From contig NZ_WWJY01001238.1 in the NCBI RefSeq assembly GCF_009865405.1, positions 1 through 64,000 of the forward strand: a stretch of DNA of 64,000 nucleotides. Reading direction: 5' to 3'. Below, one piece after another: positions 48,967 through 58,219 of this stretch; position 1 is the first letter of the stretch; each line of letters begins with the position of its first letter. The notes beneath the pieces were generated by a model, which searched no databases, was not told the origin of the DNA, and saw only the letters and a program-made list of their open reading frames with translations. The stretch comes from Streptomyces sp. SID3212. GTDB lineage: Bacteria > Actinomycetota > Actinomycetes > Streptomycetales > Streptomycetaceae. A program made the translations under genes and the position numbers.

Positions 48967-49554
48967 ATGACCCTGGGCGCAAACTTCATCACGGCTGTAG
49001 AGCTCAAGCGGTATATGGGACTTCAACCAGATACCTACATGGAGCACGTACAAGATGCCGTCGATTCCATTACGGGCGACATTATCCGGTGGTGTCACAG
49101 GGACTTCAATGATGCGGGCGCGGTGACTACGCGTGTGTATAAACCAATCCTGCATTCTGATGACGGACCAATGATTATCACCGACGATTTCAGCACTGTT
49201 GAAAACTTGATAGTGGAGTCGAACGGAACCACATTCAATAACTCTGACCTTGAACTACTGCCGCTTAACGGCGTCATGCAGGGGTTCACGGGGTGGCCTT
49301 ATTGGCAAATCCTGGGAAACTTTAGCATTGGTCAGAAAGTGAGTGTGTCAGCGCAGTGGGGATGGGCTCAGGTGCCTAAGCCTGTTAGGCAGGCGGCCTT
49401 TCTTCTCGGCTCCGACACATTCCAATTGAAAGATCAGCGATTGGGTATAGCGGGATCGGATCAGTTCGGATCCATCGTCACTGTCAAAGACAGTAGAGCT
49501 GCTCAGTCAAAGTTGAAGCCTTTTCGCAGGGACTCAATATTGGTGGCTGGCTAA
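48967..49554 (+). CDS. Head-tail connector (adaptor) protein
   Basis: 195 residues. ITAVELKRYMGLQPDTYMEH at the start, a central beta part and PKPVRQAAFLLGSDTF fit gp6-like adaptors of HK97-type phages. Start of the neck module. Confidence 0.75.
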   Translation: MTLGANFITAVELKRYMGLQPDTYMEHVQDAVDSITGDIIRWCHRDFNDAGAVTTRVYKPILHSDDGPMIITDDFSTVENLIVESNGTTFNNSDLELLPLNGVMQGFTGWPYWQILGNFSIGQKVSVSAQWGWAQVPKPVRQAAFLLGSDTFQLKDQRLGIAGSDQFGSIVTVKDSRAAQSKLKPFRRDSILVAG

Positions 49555-49964
49555 TGGCATCACTTAAAGAGATTCGTCTCGCGATCGGAAAGACCGTGCT
49601 TGACGTTCTTTCCGAGATGAACGTATATGCCAATGTCCCCGATGTTGTCAATGTTCCCGCAATGGTAGTTGGTCCTCCTAGGGCCGATTACGCGAAAGCC
49701 TTTAATCGCGGATTCGATGAATGGGAATTCGAGATTTACTTGCTTGTGGGGATTCCTGAAATCACGCAGTCGCAAGACAATCTCGATATGTATGTTACCG
49801 GGTCCGGACCAAAAAGTATTCGCGAGATCATCGCTAGCAACCCCTCGCTGGGGGATGTCGTTTCCGATTCCATGGTCATGACTATGGATCAGTACGGCGG
49901 GAGTTATGCGAATTGCGGACTCCCTCACGTGGGCGCCCGTCTGACACTCAAGGTTTTGACTTAG
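49554..49964 (+). CDS. Neck / tail-terminator-like protein (136 aa)
   Basis: Stop/start overlap with the adaptor gene. KTVLDVLSEMNVYANVPDVV and EWEFEIYLLVGIPEITQSQD fit the position and size of tail-terminator or completion proteins. Family match modest. Confidence 0.6.
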   Translation: MASLKEIRLAIGKTVLDVLSEMNVYANVPDVVNVPAMVVGPPRADYAKAFNRGFDEWEFEIYLLVGIPEITQSQDNLDMYVTGSGPKSIREIIASNPSLGDVVSDSMVMTMDQYGGSYANCGLPHVGARLTLKVLT

Positions 49965-49973
49965 GGATAAGCC

Positions 49974-50315
49974 ATGGCGACACTTACTACACAGAATATT
50001 GTTAATGCTGGAACTAAGCCCACACTGACCGCAGCTGCATCTAGTGATACCGCCGAGATCGGCAGCGGTCACAATACGTTTGTGGTTTACAAGAACACAG
50101 ACTCTAACGCGAAGACGGTAACCGTAACCGCTCCGGGAAATACGGAGTATGGACAGCCCTATCCGGATCCCGCTATTGCGCTCGCTCTTACAAATGGCGA
50201 GATATGGATTCCGCTTCGCAAGGAATATGACGACGGTACGGGGCGCGCGACGCTATCCGTTACCGGAACGGGTGGAGTCACGGGAGTAACCGTAGCGGTT
50301 GTGAGGATGTCATGA
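49974..50315 (+). CDS. Small beta-rich virion protein (113 aa)
   Basis: Strand-rich (KTVTVTAPGNTEYGQPYPDP, ATLSVTGTGGVTGVTVAVV). Probably structural by position; the exact role is unknown. Confidence 0.6.
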   Translation: MATLTTQNIVNAGTKPTLTAAASSDTAEIGSGHNTFVVYKNTDSNAKTVTVTAPGNTEYGQPYPDPAIALALTNGEIWIPLRKEYDDGTGRATLSVTGTGGVTGVTVAVVRMS

Positions 50316-50632
50316 GCCCCCGCAAGGCGCTACCTCCTTCCCCTGAGTCCTACAGGCAGCGCGCGGAGAATCGCGCCAATCGCCGTAGGGCTGTGCCGGG
50401 AGATAAGCCGGCCCGCGGCATTAGCGAAGTGACCAAAACATACAAGGTCGTTGGACGTCGTCGTGTCGCTGGTCACGCACCTGGGGAAACGTTTCAGCTC
50501 ACGATGACCCAGGGTGAAATCGACGCACTTATTGAGGCGGGTCACATCGAGGAAATCGAGCCATCCGCGCCGGAAAAGGCAAAACCCGTTTCGGGGACGG
50601 CAACAGTAAAGAAGGAGTCCGGCAATGGCTAG
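50312..50632 (+). CDS. Small basic neck-region protein (106 aa)
   Basis: ATGA overlap. Arg-rich N-terminus, small beta centre (KVVGRRRVAGHAPGETFQLT) followed by MTQGEIDALIEAGHIEEIE, then a charged tail. Unknown. Confidence 0.6.
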   Translation: MSPRKALPPSPESYRQRAENRANRRRAVPGDKPARGISEVTKTYKVVGRRRVAGHAPGETFQLTMTQGEIDALIEAGHIEEIEPSAPEKAKPVSGTATVKKESGNG

Positions 50633-51041
50633 GCAGATTCTCCGTAATTGCTACATCGAAGTCAACTCGGTTGACTTCTCCGACCACGTCAGTTCCGTTG
50701 AGGTCAACGTATCCAAGGATGACATCGACGTAACCAATTTCGGCGGGGACGGACGTGAGCACGCGCACGGTCTCCAAGACAATAACTTTGTGATCAACTT
50801 CCAGCAGGATTTCGCCGCTGCGGAAGTCGACGCAACTCTGTTTCCTCTTTGGTTTAATGAAACTGAATTCTCCGTGGTTATCCGTCCTACAAGCTCCGCT
50901 GTTGGCACAACCAATCCGGAGTTCTCTGGCGAATGCATCATGTTGGAATACAAGCCGCTCTCTGGTTCGGTTGGGGAGCTTTCGGAGACGTCTGTCACGT
51001 TCGTGGTTCAGCGTGACAGTTTCAACCGCGCTACCTCTTAA
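50625..51041 (+). CDS. Major tail protein
   Basis: 138 residues, ATG 50625. The pattern FSDHVSSVEVNVSKDDIDVT, FGGDGREHAHGLQDNNFVIN, ECIMLEYKPLSGSVGE is typical of short actinophage tail-tube proteins. Located between neck genes and tail chaperones as expected. Confidence 0.82.
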   Translation: MARQILRNCYIEVNSVDFSDHVSSVEVNVSKDDIDVTNFGGDGREHAHGLQDNNFVINFQQDFAAAEVDATLFPLWFNETEFSVVIRPTSSAVGTTNPEFSGECIMLEYKPLSGSVGELSETSVTFVVQRDSFNRATS

Positions 51042-51550
51042 TGGCTAGAAATACAACGTCGATCAATGTGCGCGTATTGCCGGGGTCGGAGATAAAGAAA
51101 ATCTCTGATCAATTGCGAGAAATCGATCGCACACTGCCGGCAAAGTTTCGTAAGGACCTTAAGGCCGCCGCTAAGCCACTCGTTGTTCAGGCCAAGGCTG
51201 CGGCTAAAGAGATCCCTATCACGAGACCTGATAGACGTCGGTTGCGGAAGAAGATTGCAACCGGCATTGCCTTGCAGGTATCTACCGGCAAACGCGCCCG
51301 CATTCGCGTAGTAACGCGCATGCCGGATTCTAAGACTGCAATTATACCTCGTGGTCTTGGCAGTCCAGCCGGTTTTCGACATCCCGTGTTCGGCGATGCT
51401 AACCAATGGGTTGTTCAGCATGCCGCTAATCCTGCAAACAACTGGTTCATGAATTCGATGCAGAACGGGCATGCCGACGCGGAAGCTCGCATCAAGGAAA
51501 CCCTTAGAGAGGCTAGGCGCGATATTGTGCGCGCCGGCCGCAGGCATTAA
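51041..51550 (+). CDS. Gp10-like neck/tail protein (169 aa)
   Basis: Start overlaps the previous stop (TAATG). Basic helical protein (SDQLREIDRTLPAKFRKDLK, AAAKPLVVQAKAAAKE) with FRHPVFGDANQWV, resembling HK97 gp10-type proteins. Placed after the tail tube gene, an unusual order, because gp10-type genes usually precede it. Confidence 0.65.
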   Translation: MARNTTSINVRVLPGSEIKKISDQLREIDRTLPAKFRKDLKAAAKPLVVQAKAAAKEIPITRPDRRRLRKKIATGIALQVSTGKRARIRVVTRMPDSKTAIIPRGLGSPAGFRHPVFGDANQWVVQHAANPANNWFMNSMQNGHADAEARIKETLREARRDIVRAGRRH

Positions 51551-51559
51551 CCATTGACC

Positions 51560-51610
51560 GGAGTGGCGAGACAGGGGTTGCCTGTGCCCTAGCGGATGCC
51601 TCGCCACTCC
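51560..51610 (+). terminator. Hairpin before tail chaperone genes
   Basis: GGAGTGGCGAG pairs exactly with CTCGCCACTCC around a 29-nt loop. May attenuate transcription. Confidence 0.6.
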
Positions 51611-51634
51611 ACCTAATCCGCTTAGGAAAACATC

Positions 51635-52030
51635 ATGGCACTGCTCAATAAGGACGCAATCCTCAAGGCTGACGACATGGTATTTGAGGACATCCCTGTT
51701 CCCGAATGGGGAGGGGACATTCGACTCAAAACTATGACCGGAACTCAGCGAGACGCTTTCGAAGACAAGTCGATGGATCAGCGCGGCAAGGATCCCAAGA
51801 TGAATCTCACGAACTTTCGCGCTCGCCTTCTCGCTCTTTGCATCGTCAATGAGGACGGCCGGCGAGTCTTCTCCGATGGAGAGATAACGCTCCTCGGTCA
51901 GAAGAGCGCCAACGTTCTTGAGCGTCTTTTCAATAAGGCGCGTGAGATGAATGGCATGGATGACAAGGATGTCGAGGAGCTTACAAAGGGTTTCAGCGAC
52001 GTCCCGAAAGAGGTCTCTACTTCCGACTAG
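51635..52030 (+). CDS. Tail assembly chaperone, short form (gpG-like)
   Basis: 131 residues from ATG 51635 (AGGAAA upstream). Helical protein; RARLLALCIVNEDGRRVFSD and GQKSANVLERLFNKAREMNG fit the G-type chaperones that coat the tape measure. Located just before the tape-measure gene and containing a -1 frameshift heptamer near its end. Confidence 0.85.
   Translation: MALLNKDAILKADDMVFEDIPVPEWGGDIRLKTMTGTQRDAFEDKSMDQRGKDPKMNLTNFRARLLALCIVNEDGRRVFSDGEITLLGQKSANVLERLFNKAREMNGMDDKDVEELTKGFSDVPKEVSTSD
51985..51991 (+). promoter_or_regulatory. Slippery heptamer A AAG GGT for -1 frameshift
   Basis: The heptamer has the X XXY YYZ form in the zero frame of the gpG-like gene (codons AAG GGT) and lies in the zone where the -1 frame is already open. 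Slipping gives AAA GGG, then TTT CAG. Confidence 0.7.
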
Positions 52031-52311
52031 CTCTCAGACTGGGCATGCCAGTTCGTGACGTTCTCGCTATTCATAGCTCCCGTGAACTTGCGGAATGGAT
52101 GGCTTACGAGAAGGCATACGGTCCCATTGATAATGAGTGGCGTGATAATACCTTGGCTGAGATACATGAACTTTTGCAAGGAATTCTGCACATAACCGCT
52201 AGCGCCAACAGCGAGAACGGGACCAGTCAGGAGACTAAGCCTAAGACTCTCGTAAGGCCGCATCAACTATGGGATGAATACAAAAAGCAAATTGAGAGAG
52301 GGGCTATCTAG
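51991..52311 (+). CDS. Tail assembly chaperone, frameshift extension (T part of gpG-T)
   Basis: The frame is open from 51964. After the slip it reads YFRLALRLGMPVRDVLAIHS then SRELAEWMAYEKAYGPI, the classical T domain of siphovirus tail chaperones. An isolated ATG exists at 52045 but cuts the conserved FRLALRLGM. The fusion would be about 225 residues and, as in lambda, made in small amounts. Confidence 0.82.
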   Translation, partial: FQRRPERGLYFRLALRLGMPVRDVLAIHSSRELAEWMAYEKAYGPIDNEWRDNTLAEIHELLQGILHITASANSENGTSQETKPKTLVRPHQLWDEYKKQIERGAI

Positions 52312-55300
52312 GTGAGTACCGTCACCTCTCTCGGATTCTCCATCTATAGCCGCTACAACGCATCTGGCACTAGGGATGCACGTCGGGACCTTGATCGCTT
52401 TAAGACGTCTGTACTTGGCGCAAGTAAGAAGATAGCAACCCTGGGCGCCATGGCCCCCATGGGGGTTGCTGCGATTGCGAGCCTGGTTGCAGTAGCCGGC
52501 GCAGGGGCCGCGGCGTTTTCAGCGGCCGGCGCGGCTGCTATAGCTTTTGGGCTAGCAGTTAAACCACAATTCAAGGCGATAACGGAGGCATCCGCAAAGT
52601 ATACGGTTGCGCAAGAGGCAGCGGCAAAAGCAGACGTTGCCAATGCTCACGCTAAATCTCTTGCGTCAAAAGGTGGAGACGAATACAAGAAAGCCCTAGC
52701 CCAGGCGAAGACTGCCACCGATGCAGCACGCAGGGCGCAGGGTCTTTACTCGCAGGATCTCGCGGCTATGCCGCCGGCCACGCGCGCCACCGCAGATGCG
52801 CTACAGAATCTCAAGGACAAACAGAAGGCTTGGAGCGATAGTCTCGCCCCCAAGACGATGCCGCTATTCACGCAAGGATTGAACGTAGCTGCATCCCTTC
52901 TCCCTAAGTTGACCCCGCTCGTTCTAGTTGCGGCAGATGCTTTCGGTGGTTTGGCGGATCGAATATCCAAGGGGGTTTCCGGTCCTGGGTTTGAGAAATT
53001 TATCGGTGAACTTGTCGCCTCTGCAAAGATAGTCCTACCTTCTTTTATTATCGCAATAGGTAATGTCGCCCAAGGTTTGGGTAATCTCATTCGAGCGTTC
53101 CTTCCATATTCCGGGAAGTTCGCTAATGGGCTTGAAGAGATTAGTAAGAAGTTTCTCGACTGGACCACCAACCTTGGTTCGTCTGACTCGTTCCAGAAGT
53201 TTATAGATTTCGTTCAGGAGAACGGGCCAGTACTCCTCAAGATTCTTGGGGACATTGTTTCCATGTTGGGTACCAGCACGGAGGCTATTGCGCCGATGGC
53301 TGGGGCAAGTGCAATGCTGGCGTCTGCCTTTACGGGAATCCTGTCACACATTCCCACCAAAGCACTTGAGGTTTTCTATCAGGTAGCAGTAGCCGTGTGT
53401 GTTGTGATGCAGCTATACGCATTCTGGACCGCGGCTTGCGCCGGCGCTGTAACCACCCTAGGTGTTGCGCAATGGTGGCTGAACGATGCGTGCGTGGGAA
53501 CACGCATCGGCCTCGCTGCTCTTTGGGTGCAGGAGAAGGCAATAGCCATTTGGGCCGCCATTACCACGGGGGCGACCTACGCATGGGCGACTGCTCAGCG
53601 CGCATTGAACTACGCGTTTATCAGCAATCCTATCGTTGGCATTATCGCAGTAATTATCCTACTCGGCATTGCGGTAGTTGTCGCATATAAGAAGTCCGAC
53701 AAGTTCCGCTCAATTGTACAGGCTGCATGGCGTGGGATAAAGATCGCTGCTGGCGCCACTTGGGATTTCATGAAGATGGTTTTCGCCGGATTCATGACTG
53801 GAGTCCATGCCGTTGGCGATGCTGCTGTCTGGTTCTATAAGAGCGCCATAGTCCCCGCCTGGGAAGGGATTAAGACAGCCTCTCAGGCGGTATTTACTTA
53901 CTTCCTACATCCGATATTTACCGCGTTTATGGCAACGATGCGGGCGGTTGGCGCAACTGCTACGTGGCTTTACAAGAACATCATCGCGCCAATGTGGTCG
54001 GCGATTATGTTTGTTATCAAGATCAATTGGTGGGTTATACGCGTAATCTTCGCATTGATCAATGCCGCCCTAATGGGTCTTGGCTGGTGTTTCCAGTGGC
54101 TTTACAATAATGCCGTAAAGCCGGTAATGGGCTGGATAGCAACAAAGGTCAAAGAAGCTTTCGCTGTAGTCGAGATCGCGATAGCCGTTGGCATATCAGC
54201 TCTCAAGGCTATAGGTAACTGGTTTAAGTGGCTTTGGGAAACAGTAAGTCGCCCGGTAATTAATGCCATCAAGACAGGCATCCGCATACTGGTAAATGAG
54301 TTTAAGACTCAGGTTGCCATTTGGACCAGCGCCCTCAAGGCTGCGGGTAATTGGATTAAGTGGCTTTGGAATACAGTAAGTCGCCCGGTATGGAATGCCA
54401 TGAAGGCCGCTCTACGACTCGTTAGCGATGCCTTTAGTGCGGCTTACAATAAGGGGATAAAGCCGGCTTGGAATGCTATAGGTAGTCTGATTTCTAAGAT
54501 CTGGAAGTCGACAATTAGTAAGTCGTTTACTTCCATGAAGTCCGGTGCTGGATCCGTGAAGGATGCATTCGTTACTGCGAAGGACGGAATTAAAGCAGCC
54601 TGGCAGAAATTGGATGCTGCCTTGAAGGCCCCTGTTAAGTTCTTTGTTGAGACAGTATATAACAATGGACTACGGTCCGCCTGGAATAAAACAGCGGGCA
54701 AGATTCCCGGCGTTCCCGACATGGAGAAGGCTAGCCTTCCCCGCGGATTCGCAAAGGGCGGATACCTTGGGACAGGCACTAAAGGCCCAATGGACAAGGT
54801 CCCGATCCTGGCGCAAGCCGGCGAGTACGTCATTCGCGCAAAGCGCGTTAGGGAGATCGGGCGTAGTGCGCTCGACTGGTTGAACTCTGGTAGCGGCGCA
54901 CAGGCTTCACCCAACAAGGGTTCTGCGATGCCTGGATATGCTCTGGGTGGGATTATTGGAGATGCGGTAGGCAAGGTAACCGACATAGCCAAGGGTGGCT
55001 TTGACTGGGGCGAGGGCATTCTAAAGTCGGGTGCCGCCAAGGTGCTCAGCACTCTCTTCAAGCCTATCCGCTCTTTGACCAACAGCGTTGTTGATAAGTT
55101 CCCGCAAGCAGGAGTAATGGGAACGTTTATCAAGCAGTTCGCTAACCAGGGCTATGACAAGCTGATCTCTTACGTCAAGGGAAAGGCCGTTGACGGGGAG
55201 GGTGGTAACGGCAGGGGTGGAACTAAGGCTGCACAGGCACTCGCCTGGGCGCGAACTCAGAATGGCAAGAAATATCAATGGGGAGGAAATGGGAATCCCT

Positions 55301-55872
55301 CGTGGGATTGCTCAGGCTTCACTTCTGCCATTGAGTCTGTGATTCGAGGACAGAAGCCGCATCGTCGTTGGTCTACTCACGCGTTTAGTGGGAGGACAGC
55401 TCCTTCCGGATGGACTCAGGGACTCAGGTCCGCGTATCAGGTCGGCATTACGGCGGCCGGCGTAGGGCACACTGCGGGCACGCTGAGTGGCGTGAATGTG
55501 GAGTCCCGCGGTGGACGTGGCGTCATTGTCGGCAAGGGCGCCCGCGGTGCGCATGACAGCCTGTTTACTTCCGTCTATGGATACGACACATTGAAGTATG
55601 CGCGCGGCGGAATGATTCCTACTCAGCGAATGGATTCGGGAGGTACCGTTCCTCGCGGCCTATCGCTGATCAATAACACCACCGGTGCCCCCGAGCGTCT
55701 TGATCGCGTTCGCGGGGGTGGTGGCGGAGACACTTACGTCATAAACATCGGAGAGAATGGCACCTTCATCGGGGGCGCCGGCGCAAAGAAGGCATTTGAA
55801 GATCTAACCGTAGAGGCATTGCGGCGCGCCCAGGATAAGGGACGAGTAAAGAAGGGAACCGTTAATCGATGA
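52312..55872 (+). CDS. Tape measure protein with C-terminal NlpC/P60-type peptidase
   Basis: 1186 residues from GTG 52312. Ala-rich coiled coil and hydrophobic segments at ~50-90, ~325-430 and ~440-460 (VGIIAVIILLGIAVVVAY), then several Trp-containing repeats of the kind W(K/N)xAIxxxIxxxW between residues 470 and 740. Residues ~975-1090 contain a peptidase: QWGGNGNPSWDCSGF (nucleophile Cys) and a later VGHTAG (His). The protein sets tail length and its peptidase could open the cell wall at injection. The C-terminal VINIGENGTFI domain binds the tail tip. Confidence 0.92.
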   Translation: MSTVTSLGFSIYSRYNASGTRDARRDLDRFKTSVLGASKKIATLGAMAPMGVAAIASLVAVAGAGAAAFSAAGAAAIAFGLAVKPQFKAITEASAKYTVAQEAAAKADVANAHAKSLASKGGDEYKKALAQAKTATDAARRAQGLYSQDLAAMPPATRATADALQNLKDKQKAWSDSLAPKTMPLFTQGLNVAASLLPKLTPLVLVAADAFGGLADRISKGVSGPGFEKFIGELVASAKIVLPSFIIAIGNVAQGLGNLIRAFLPYSGKFANGLEEISKKFLDWTTNLGSSDSFQKFIDFVQENGPVLLKILGDIVSMLGTSTEAIAPMAGASAMLASAFTGILSHIPTKALEVFYQVAVAVCVVMQLYAFWTAACAGAVTTLGVAQWWLNDACVGTRIGLAALWVQEKAIAIWAAITTGATYAWATAQRALNYAFISNPIVGIIAVIILLGIAVVVAYKKSDKFRSIVQAAWRGIKIAAGATWDFMKMVFAGFMTGVHAVGDAAVWFYKSAIVPAWEGIKTASQAVFTYFLHPIFTAFMATMRAVGATATWLYKNIIAPMWSAIMFVIKINWWVIRVIFALINAALMGLGWCFQWLYNNAVKPVMGWIATKVKEAFAVVEIAIAVGISALKAIGNWFKWLWETVSRPVINAIKTGIRILVNEFKTQVAIWTSALKAAGNWIKWLWNTVSRPVWNAMKAALRLVSDAFSAAYNKGIKPAWNAIGSLISKIWKSTISKSFTSMKSGAGSVKDAFVTAKDGIKAAWQKLDAALKAPVKFFVETVYNNGLRSAWNKTAGKIPGVPDMEKASLPRGFAKGGYLGTGTKGPMDKVPILAQAGEYVIRAKRVREIGRSALDWLNSGSGAQASPNKGSAMPGYALGGIIGDAVGKVTDIAKGGFDWGEGILKSGAAKVLSTLFKPIRSLTNSVVDKFPQAGVMGTFIKQFANQGYDKLISYVKGKAVDGEGGNGRGGTKAAQALAWARTQNGKKYQWGGNGNPSWDCSGFTSAIESVIRGQKPHRRWSTHAFSGRTAPSGWTQGLRSAYQVGITAAGVGHTAGTLSGVNVESRGGRGVIVGKGARGAHDSLFTSVYGYDTLKYARGGMIPTQRMDSGGTVPRGLSLINNTTGAPERLDRVRGGGGGDTYVINIGENGTFIGGAGAKKAFEDLTVEALRRAQDKGRVKKGTVNR

Positions 55873-57899
55873 CAGCTAAGGCCACTTATGAAATCTGGAT
55901 TGATTGGGATGGCGATGGTGGTCTTTTTGCTGGAAACTTTGAGGGCACGCTAGATGGATGGCAGGCGGAGGGTACTACGGTGCCAGCCCTAGAACTCTCC
56001 GCCGCTTTCTCTCACATCAGCGGTCGCTCAATGGAGATCACCTGGACTCCCTACGTGCCGGGCGCGACAGGGGACACGGGAACTGAGGTCAAGTTCGATG
56101 CGGTCGGTCGAGGATTCGATCAAGGGCGCTTCGGCGGTGCAACCTCTACTGATGTCCTCCCGCCTATAGTCACCAAGGGATATTCAAATCTGATCCCCGG
56201 CAGGCAGTACAGCTTTACGGCTTGGGTGTATGTGCCCACAGGTGGAGAGCATGTACGAATAGGCGTCGACAGCATTTCAATCTCGCCGGCAAGTTCCGTC
56301 TTGAATGGATGGCAGCAGCTCACGTGTGTCTTTGTGGCGGTTGCGAGTCAGCATACGCTTCGCATTACAGCCGCTGCGAACACCGCTGGCGGCGAGTTGA
56401 CTTACATAGATGAAATCATGGTTACGGGACCGGGTGAGAATGTAACTCAGCGCGTGCTTGGTCTTCGCACACCGCTGGACATTTCATACGGAAGAGATCA
56501 GTCCCGTTCCCTGAGTTCGGTACAGCCTGGCGAGACTACGCTTGAGATTGACAATAGATCGCGCGACTACTCGCCCGATAATCCTGGATCGGTAATTGCT
56601 GGGTTCCTGAGTTCGGGTAAACAGGTTCTTATCAAGGCAACGTATCAAGAGGTCAGCCATGTAATGTTTAGTGGCTATTTGCAAGACTATGGTATTAACC
56701 CTGACAAGAACTCACGATCGGTGACTTTCTCTTGTTATGACGTCTTGTCGAAACTGAACGCAAACATCTCAACCCCCATGTATGAAATGCTGCGCACTGG
56801 TGACGGAGTACATGCCATCCTTGATGCAATTGGATGGCCTATCGATAAGCGAGATATCGACCCCGGTGCAACCATCATGTCTTACTGGTGGGCTGAGGAA
56901 CAGTCTGGGCTTGAGGCGCTTAACGCGATTATGGGTTCGGAGGGACCTCCGTCAATCGCCTACGTTGACTCTGCGAATAACTTTGTATTTAGAGATCGTC
57001 ACCATAGACTTCTCTATCCTGCATCCATCACCAGTCAGGCATCTATTGTCGACAAAGGTGAAGAGCCAATGTTCTCTTCGCCGATGACTTATGATATAGG
57101 TTGGAAAGATGTCGTCAATACGGTGAGCGTAGATATTGATCAGCGGCAACCGGGTGACATTGAAGCCGTATTTACCGGGACTGATATTATCGCGCTTGGT
57201 GCCGGCGAGTCCCGAACAATATCGATAAAGGGTGATAGCCCTTTCATGTCTGCCATCACACCTGAGCTTGGCGTAGATTACACAGTTCCATCGGGGTCAG
57301 TAACCGTTTCTCTGTCGCGCGATTCGGGAGAGAGTGCGGACGTAGTGATTACCGCCATTACCGCAGCGACTATTAACGGGATGATCGTAAGGGCAAGGCC
57401 CGTGACTGTGGCGCGAACAGTTAAAGTTCTGGTCCAGGATCCGGGATCAATTAGCGGCAACGGAATAAAGTCGTATGACGGAGACATGCCCTGGGCGAAT
57501 GTCAACGATGCGCATGCCGTTGGGTCGCTTATTATCGGGCAGCGATCGCAGCGTTTGCCGATTGTGACTATCACGATTAAGAATGCAAACCCCATGCGAA
57601 TGAATCAGATCCTAACCCGCGACATCTCGGATCGCATTCACATAGTAGAAGATGAAACGTTTACGGATCACGATTACTACATCGAAAAGGTTCAGCACTC
57701 TATCGCTGATATAGGTCACGATCACAGTGCCATCTTCTCATGCGAGCGTGCGCGAACGCAGGTATCTCCGGTATTTACCTTTGATGATTCAGCCAAGGGT
57801 TTTGATGACGGACTGTTCGGCCTGGATGGATTCGACGATCCCGCTACCGTATTCATCCTGGACCAATCCACACTAGATACAGGATTGCTAGGGACATGA
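55869..57899 (+). CDS. Distal tail / minor tail protein with N-terminal jelly-roll insert
   Basis: 676 residues, ATGA overlap. Residues 1-15 (YEIWIDWDGDGG) start a Dit-like tail-tip fold that resumes around residue 195 (LGLRTPLDISYGRDQSRSLS, GETTLEIDNRSRDYSPDNPG). Between them (20-190) is a carbohydrate-binding-like jelly roll (GRSMEITWTPYVPGATGD, VYVPTGGEHVRIGVDS, NGWQQLTCVFVAV). Residues 300-620 are a tail-hub-like part. It may give first contact with wall polysaccharide. Confidence 0.8.
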   Translation: MTAKATYEIWIDWDGDGGLFAGNFEGTLDGWQAEGTTVPALELSAAFSHISGRSMEITWTPYVPGATGDTGTEVKFDAVGRGFDQGRFGGATSTDVLPPIVTKGYSNLIPGRQYSFTAWVYVPTGGEHVRIGVDSISISPASSVLNGWQQLTCVFVAVASQHTLRITAAANTAGGELTYIDEIMVTGPGENVTQRVLGLRTPLDISYGRDQSRSLSSVQPGETTLEIDNRSRDYSPDNPGSVIAGFLSSGKQVLIKATYQEVSHVMFSGYLQDYGINPDKNSRSVTFSCYDVLSKLNANISTPMYEMLRTGDGVHAILDAIGWPIDKRDIDPGATIMSYWWAEEQSGLEALNAIMGSEGPPSIAYVDSANNFVFRDRHHRLLYPASITSQASIVDKGEEPMFSSPMTYDIGWKDVVNTVSVDIDQRQPGDIEAVFTGTDIIALGAGESRTISIKGDSPFMSAITPELGVDYTVPSGSVTVSLSRDSGESADVVITAITAATINGMIVRARPVTVARTVKVLVQDPGSISGNGIKSYDGDMPWANVNDAHAVGSLIIGQRSQRLPIVTITIKNANPMRMNQILTRDISDRIHIVEDETFTDHDYYIEKVQHSIADIGHDHSAIFSCERARTQVSPVFTFDDSAKGFDDGLFGLDGFDDPATVFILDQSTLDTGLLGT

Positions 57900-58216
57900 G
57901 CACACTACTTACAAATAACGCGCGCGCATATGTCAATTGGGGTCGCTGGGTTGCCGACTGTCCAGTACGGTGCGGCGGTGCGCTTTCTCTCAACTCTGGA
58001 CAAGCTACGTTCGCATGCCCGGAATGCAGGTCAATAAGTCAAATCGAATGGCCCAGCAACGCTAATGAGATATGGGAAGCGTTGCAGGAGCGGCCGGCGC
58101 CCAAGTTTCAGAACTGGTTTCCTAGTGGGCATGAGCTAGCACTGAGGGCGAACTGTCCGGACGGACAGACTCCCGCTCAGCTCCGTGATGAGACAGCGGA
58201 AAACCTGGGGGCGTAA
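57896..58216 (+). CDS. Zinc-ribbon minor tail-region protein (106 aa)
   Basis: ATGA overlap. CPVRCGGALSLNSGQATFAC then PEC is a four-Cys zinc ribbon. It sits between tail tip and fibre genes; a virion or assembly role is inferred. Confidence 0.65.
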   Translation: MSTLLTNNARAYVNWGRWVADCPVRCGGALSLNSGQATFACPECRSISQIEWPSNANEIWEALQERPAPKFQNWFPSGHELALRANCPDGQTPAQLRDETAENLGA

Positions 58217-58219
58217 GTC

